Below, piece by piece: positions 5,956-6,962 of a stretch of 6,962 nt of DNA (position 1 is its first letter; each line of letters begins with the position of its first letter). The translations under genes and the position numbers were made by a program. The stretch is from an uncultured Clostridia bacterium (GTDB lineage: Bacteria; Bacillota; Clostridia; Christensenellales; DTU072): positions 1 through 6,962 of the forward strand of contig CAKRAY010000078.1 in the NCBI GenBank assembly GCA_934296355.1. Reading direction: 5' to 3'. The notes under the pieces were generated by a model, which saw nothing but the letters and a program-made list of their open reading frames with translations, was not told the origin of the DNA and searched no databases.

Positions 5956-6546
5956 GCTTGCTACTTTAAAAATTCAAACCCTTCTACATTATGTTGTGAC
6001 AACACCTCTGCGAAGGTATGCATAGATACAAAACGCGTTTTTGACGCTTGCATATCGAGAAGAAGTGAAAGCATGACGTTTACGGTTGATTTCGGAGGCG
6101 AAACAGCCGTAAGCATTGCCAGCGTTAGCAGCACGGGCGTTAGTTCATTGACTTCGCTTACGGTAACTCCCATTCCGTCATCGGAAAATTCTCGGGTTCA
6201 ATACACCGTAAACGTACCTTTAACTGTCGTTGGGCTGAACGGCGCAGGCACGACCGTTACAGGCACTGCGTCGGTCAACATTGACCAAGATATTGTGCTT
6301 AGGGTTCCGCAAAATGGTATGATAATACCCGAAATCCAAGTTACCGTAATGATTAACGGTTTACAAAGCACTGTAATAAACGGCAATGTGGTCACAACGA
6401 ACGCTTGTATCACCATTATCACAAAAGTAGTTGCAGACGTAATACTCGTCGTACCCACAAACGGATATTTGACATTACCGCCCTGCCAACAATATACTCA
6501 AGACGTGTGCAGTAGCGTATTTAGCACTCCTGTATTCCCACGATAA
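5953..6546 (+). CDS. Putative spore-coat-like cysteine-containing protein
   Basis: This 197-residue protein has no signal peptide or membrane segment. Its N-terminus has cysteines at 3, 14, 15, 23 and 33, with the motif KVCIDTKRVFDAC (21-33). The middle is rich in Thr, Ser and Val with alternating polar and hydrophobic residues, suggesting beta sheet, and includes DIVLRVP (113-119). The end carries LPPCQQYTQDVC (175-186) and closes with PVFP. From memory these features match an unnamed protein family frequent in spore-forming Clostridia and thought to be associated with the spore surface; no search was possible. The sigma-K-like promoter upstream supports late mother-cell expression. It is a single-gene unit on the opposite strand to its neighbours, ending in a strong terminator. 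The typical family segment after the first motif, usually rich in D-R-D-C, is replaced by SRRSESMTF. It is certainly a gene; the role is inference. Confidence 0.85.
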   Translation: MACYFKNSNPSTLCCDNTSAKVCIDTKRVFDACISRRSESMTFTVDFGGETAVSIASVSSTGVSSLTSLTVTPIPSSENSRVQYTVNVPLTVVGLNGAGTTVTGTASVNIDQDIVLRVPQNGMIIPEIQVTVMINGLQSTVINGNVVTTNACITIITKVVADVILVVPTNGYLTLPPCQQYTQDVCSSVFSTPVFPR

Positions 6547-6555
6547 GTACTTAGT

Positions 6556-6597
6556 AAAAAAACGGCTGTATTTACAATTAAATACAGCCGTTTTTTT
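6556..6597. terminator. Bidirectional rho-independent terminator between convergent genes
   Basis: An 18-bp perfect stem (6556-6573 with 6580-6597), extendable by one pair, encloses a six-base loop. It begins with seven A and ends with seven T, so on either strand a GC-containing stem is followed by a T run. It serves both the plus-strand gene ending at 6546 and engB, whose TAA stop (6598-6596) overlaps its A/T arm. Confidence 0.95.
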
Positions 6598-6962
6598 ATT
6601 CTTCCTCTGTTTCCTCCGGTAAAGTTTGCTCCGCTATTACTTGTAAAATTCGTTCATATATAGCGTCCGCACCTTGTTTATTCTGAGAAGAAACGACGTA
6701 TACGTTCTCAATGCCTACCCCTATATACGCAGCAATCTCTCTTTTTCGTTTCATGCAGGCGCTTCTACTGAGTTTATCCGCTTTCGTTGCAATTATCGTA
6801 AACGGAATATTGTAAAAGTATAAATACTTAAACATTTGCATATCATCGGCAGTGGGGTCATGTCTTATATCTACCAGCATAAAAACGTTTTTCAACCCCG
6901 TAGAGTTTTGTAAATATGCTTCGATAAGTTTACCCCATTTTAGTTTTTCCTCGTCGCTAACC
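6596..6962 (-). CDS. engB: Ribosome biogenesis GTP-binding protein EngB/YsxC (5' end beyond window)
   Basis: EngB (YsxC/YihA) is a small cytoplasmic GTPase needed for assembly of the large ribosomal subunit. The 121 visible C-terminal residues start before the right edge, with EEKLKWGKLIEAYL matching the region after the switch II motif. DIRHDPT, typical of the family, follows, then the G4 guanine-specificity motif TKADK and the G5-like SSQNKQG, and an acidic tail. About 75 N-terminal residues with the P-loop (G1) and the G3 motif lie outside. A TTG at 6895 is internal and not a start. The stop TAA overlaps the shared terminator arm. In related genomes the gene often follows lon, but that cannot be checked here. 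It converges with the coat-like gene. Confidence 0.95.
   Translation of the reverse strand, partial: VSDEEKLKWGKLIEAYLQNSTGLKNVFMLVDIRHDPTADDMQMFKYLYFYNIPFTIIATKADKLSRSACMKRKREIAAYIGVGIENVYVVSSQNKQGADAIYERILQVIAEQTLPEETEEE

Noticed and set aside
5961..6458. Minus-strand open frames opposite the coat-like gene
   Set aside because: The plus strand has the ribosome binding site, promoter, motif-bearing protein and terminator.
6893..6895. TTG at 6895 as the start of a 99-residue protein
   Set aside because: The frame continues upstream to the window edge with clear EngB sequence, so it is internal.
1..6962. Mobile elements, CRISPR arrays, toxin-antitoxin or defence genes, tRNA or rRNA
   Set aside because: No transposase, spaced direct repeats, cloverleaf or defence-related motifs were seen; the content is core housekeeping genes plus one coat-like gene.

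Overview
The window comes from a low-GC, apparently endospore-forming Firmicute of the Clostridia type. The evidence is a classic division/cell-wall (dcw) cluster, a class B penicillin-binding protein with one C-terminal PASTA domain (the SpoVD layout), a cysteine-containing protein that resembles a clostridial spore-surface family and has a sigma-K-like promoter, and AT-rich intergenic DNA. The species cannot be named from the sequence alone.

Layout from right to left, following the main transcription direction. At the right edge is the 3' two thirds of engB (ysxC/yihA) on the minus strand. It converges on a plus-strand gene at 5953-6546 for a putative spore-coat-like protein, and the two share a perfect bidirectional terminator at 6556-6597. 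Region 5837-5952 is a divergent promoter region. Leftwards from it runs a minus-strand metallophosphoesterase gene (5141-5836) that ends at its own terminator (5090-5118). A strong sigma-A-type promoter (4957-4984) then starts the dcw operon: mraZ, rsmH, a small single-pass membrane protein in the ftsL position, a SpoVD/FtsI-type transpeptidase, and murE, which runs off the left edge. The dcw genes are 2 to 13 bases apart, so translation is probably coupled.

The dcw genes work together in septal or spore peptidoglycan synthesis. MraZ is the operon regulator, RsmH methylates 16S rRNA, the ftsL-position protein is a possible divisome component, the class B PBP crosslinks glycan strands, and MurE adds the third residue to the stem peptide.

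The most interesting signals lie at the 5' end of the PBP gene. No ATG, GTG or CTG fits. The reading frame that includes the whole N-terminal membrane anchor appears to start at a rare ATT codon (3032-3030) behind a well-placed Shine-Dalgarno sequence. The codons for that anchor form a perfect 16-bp inverted repeat followed by a U-rich run, which looks like an intragenic attenuator. Other points are a non-canonical protein in the ftsL slot with a repeated M-x-D-E-Y motif, a predicted leaderless mRNA for the phosphoesterase, and a MurE that departs from consensus in its substrate-binding motifs. I found no mobile element, CRISPR array, tRNA or rRNA, and no clearly new multi-gene system.
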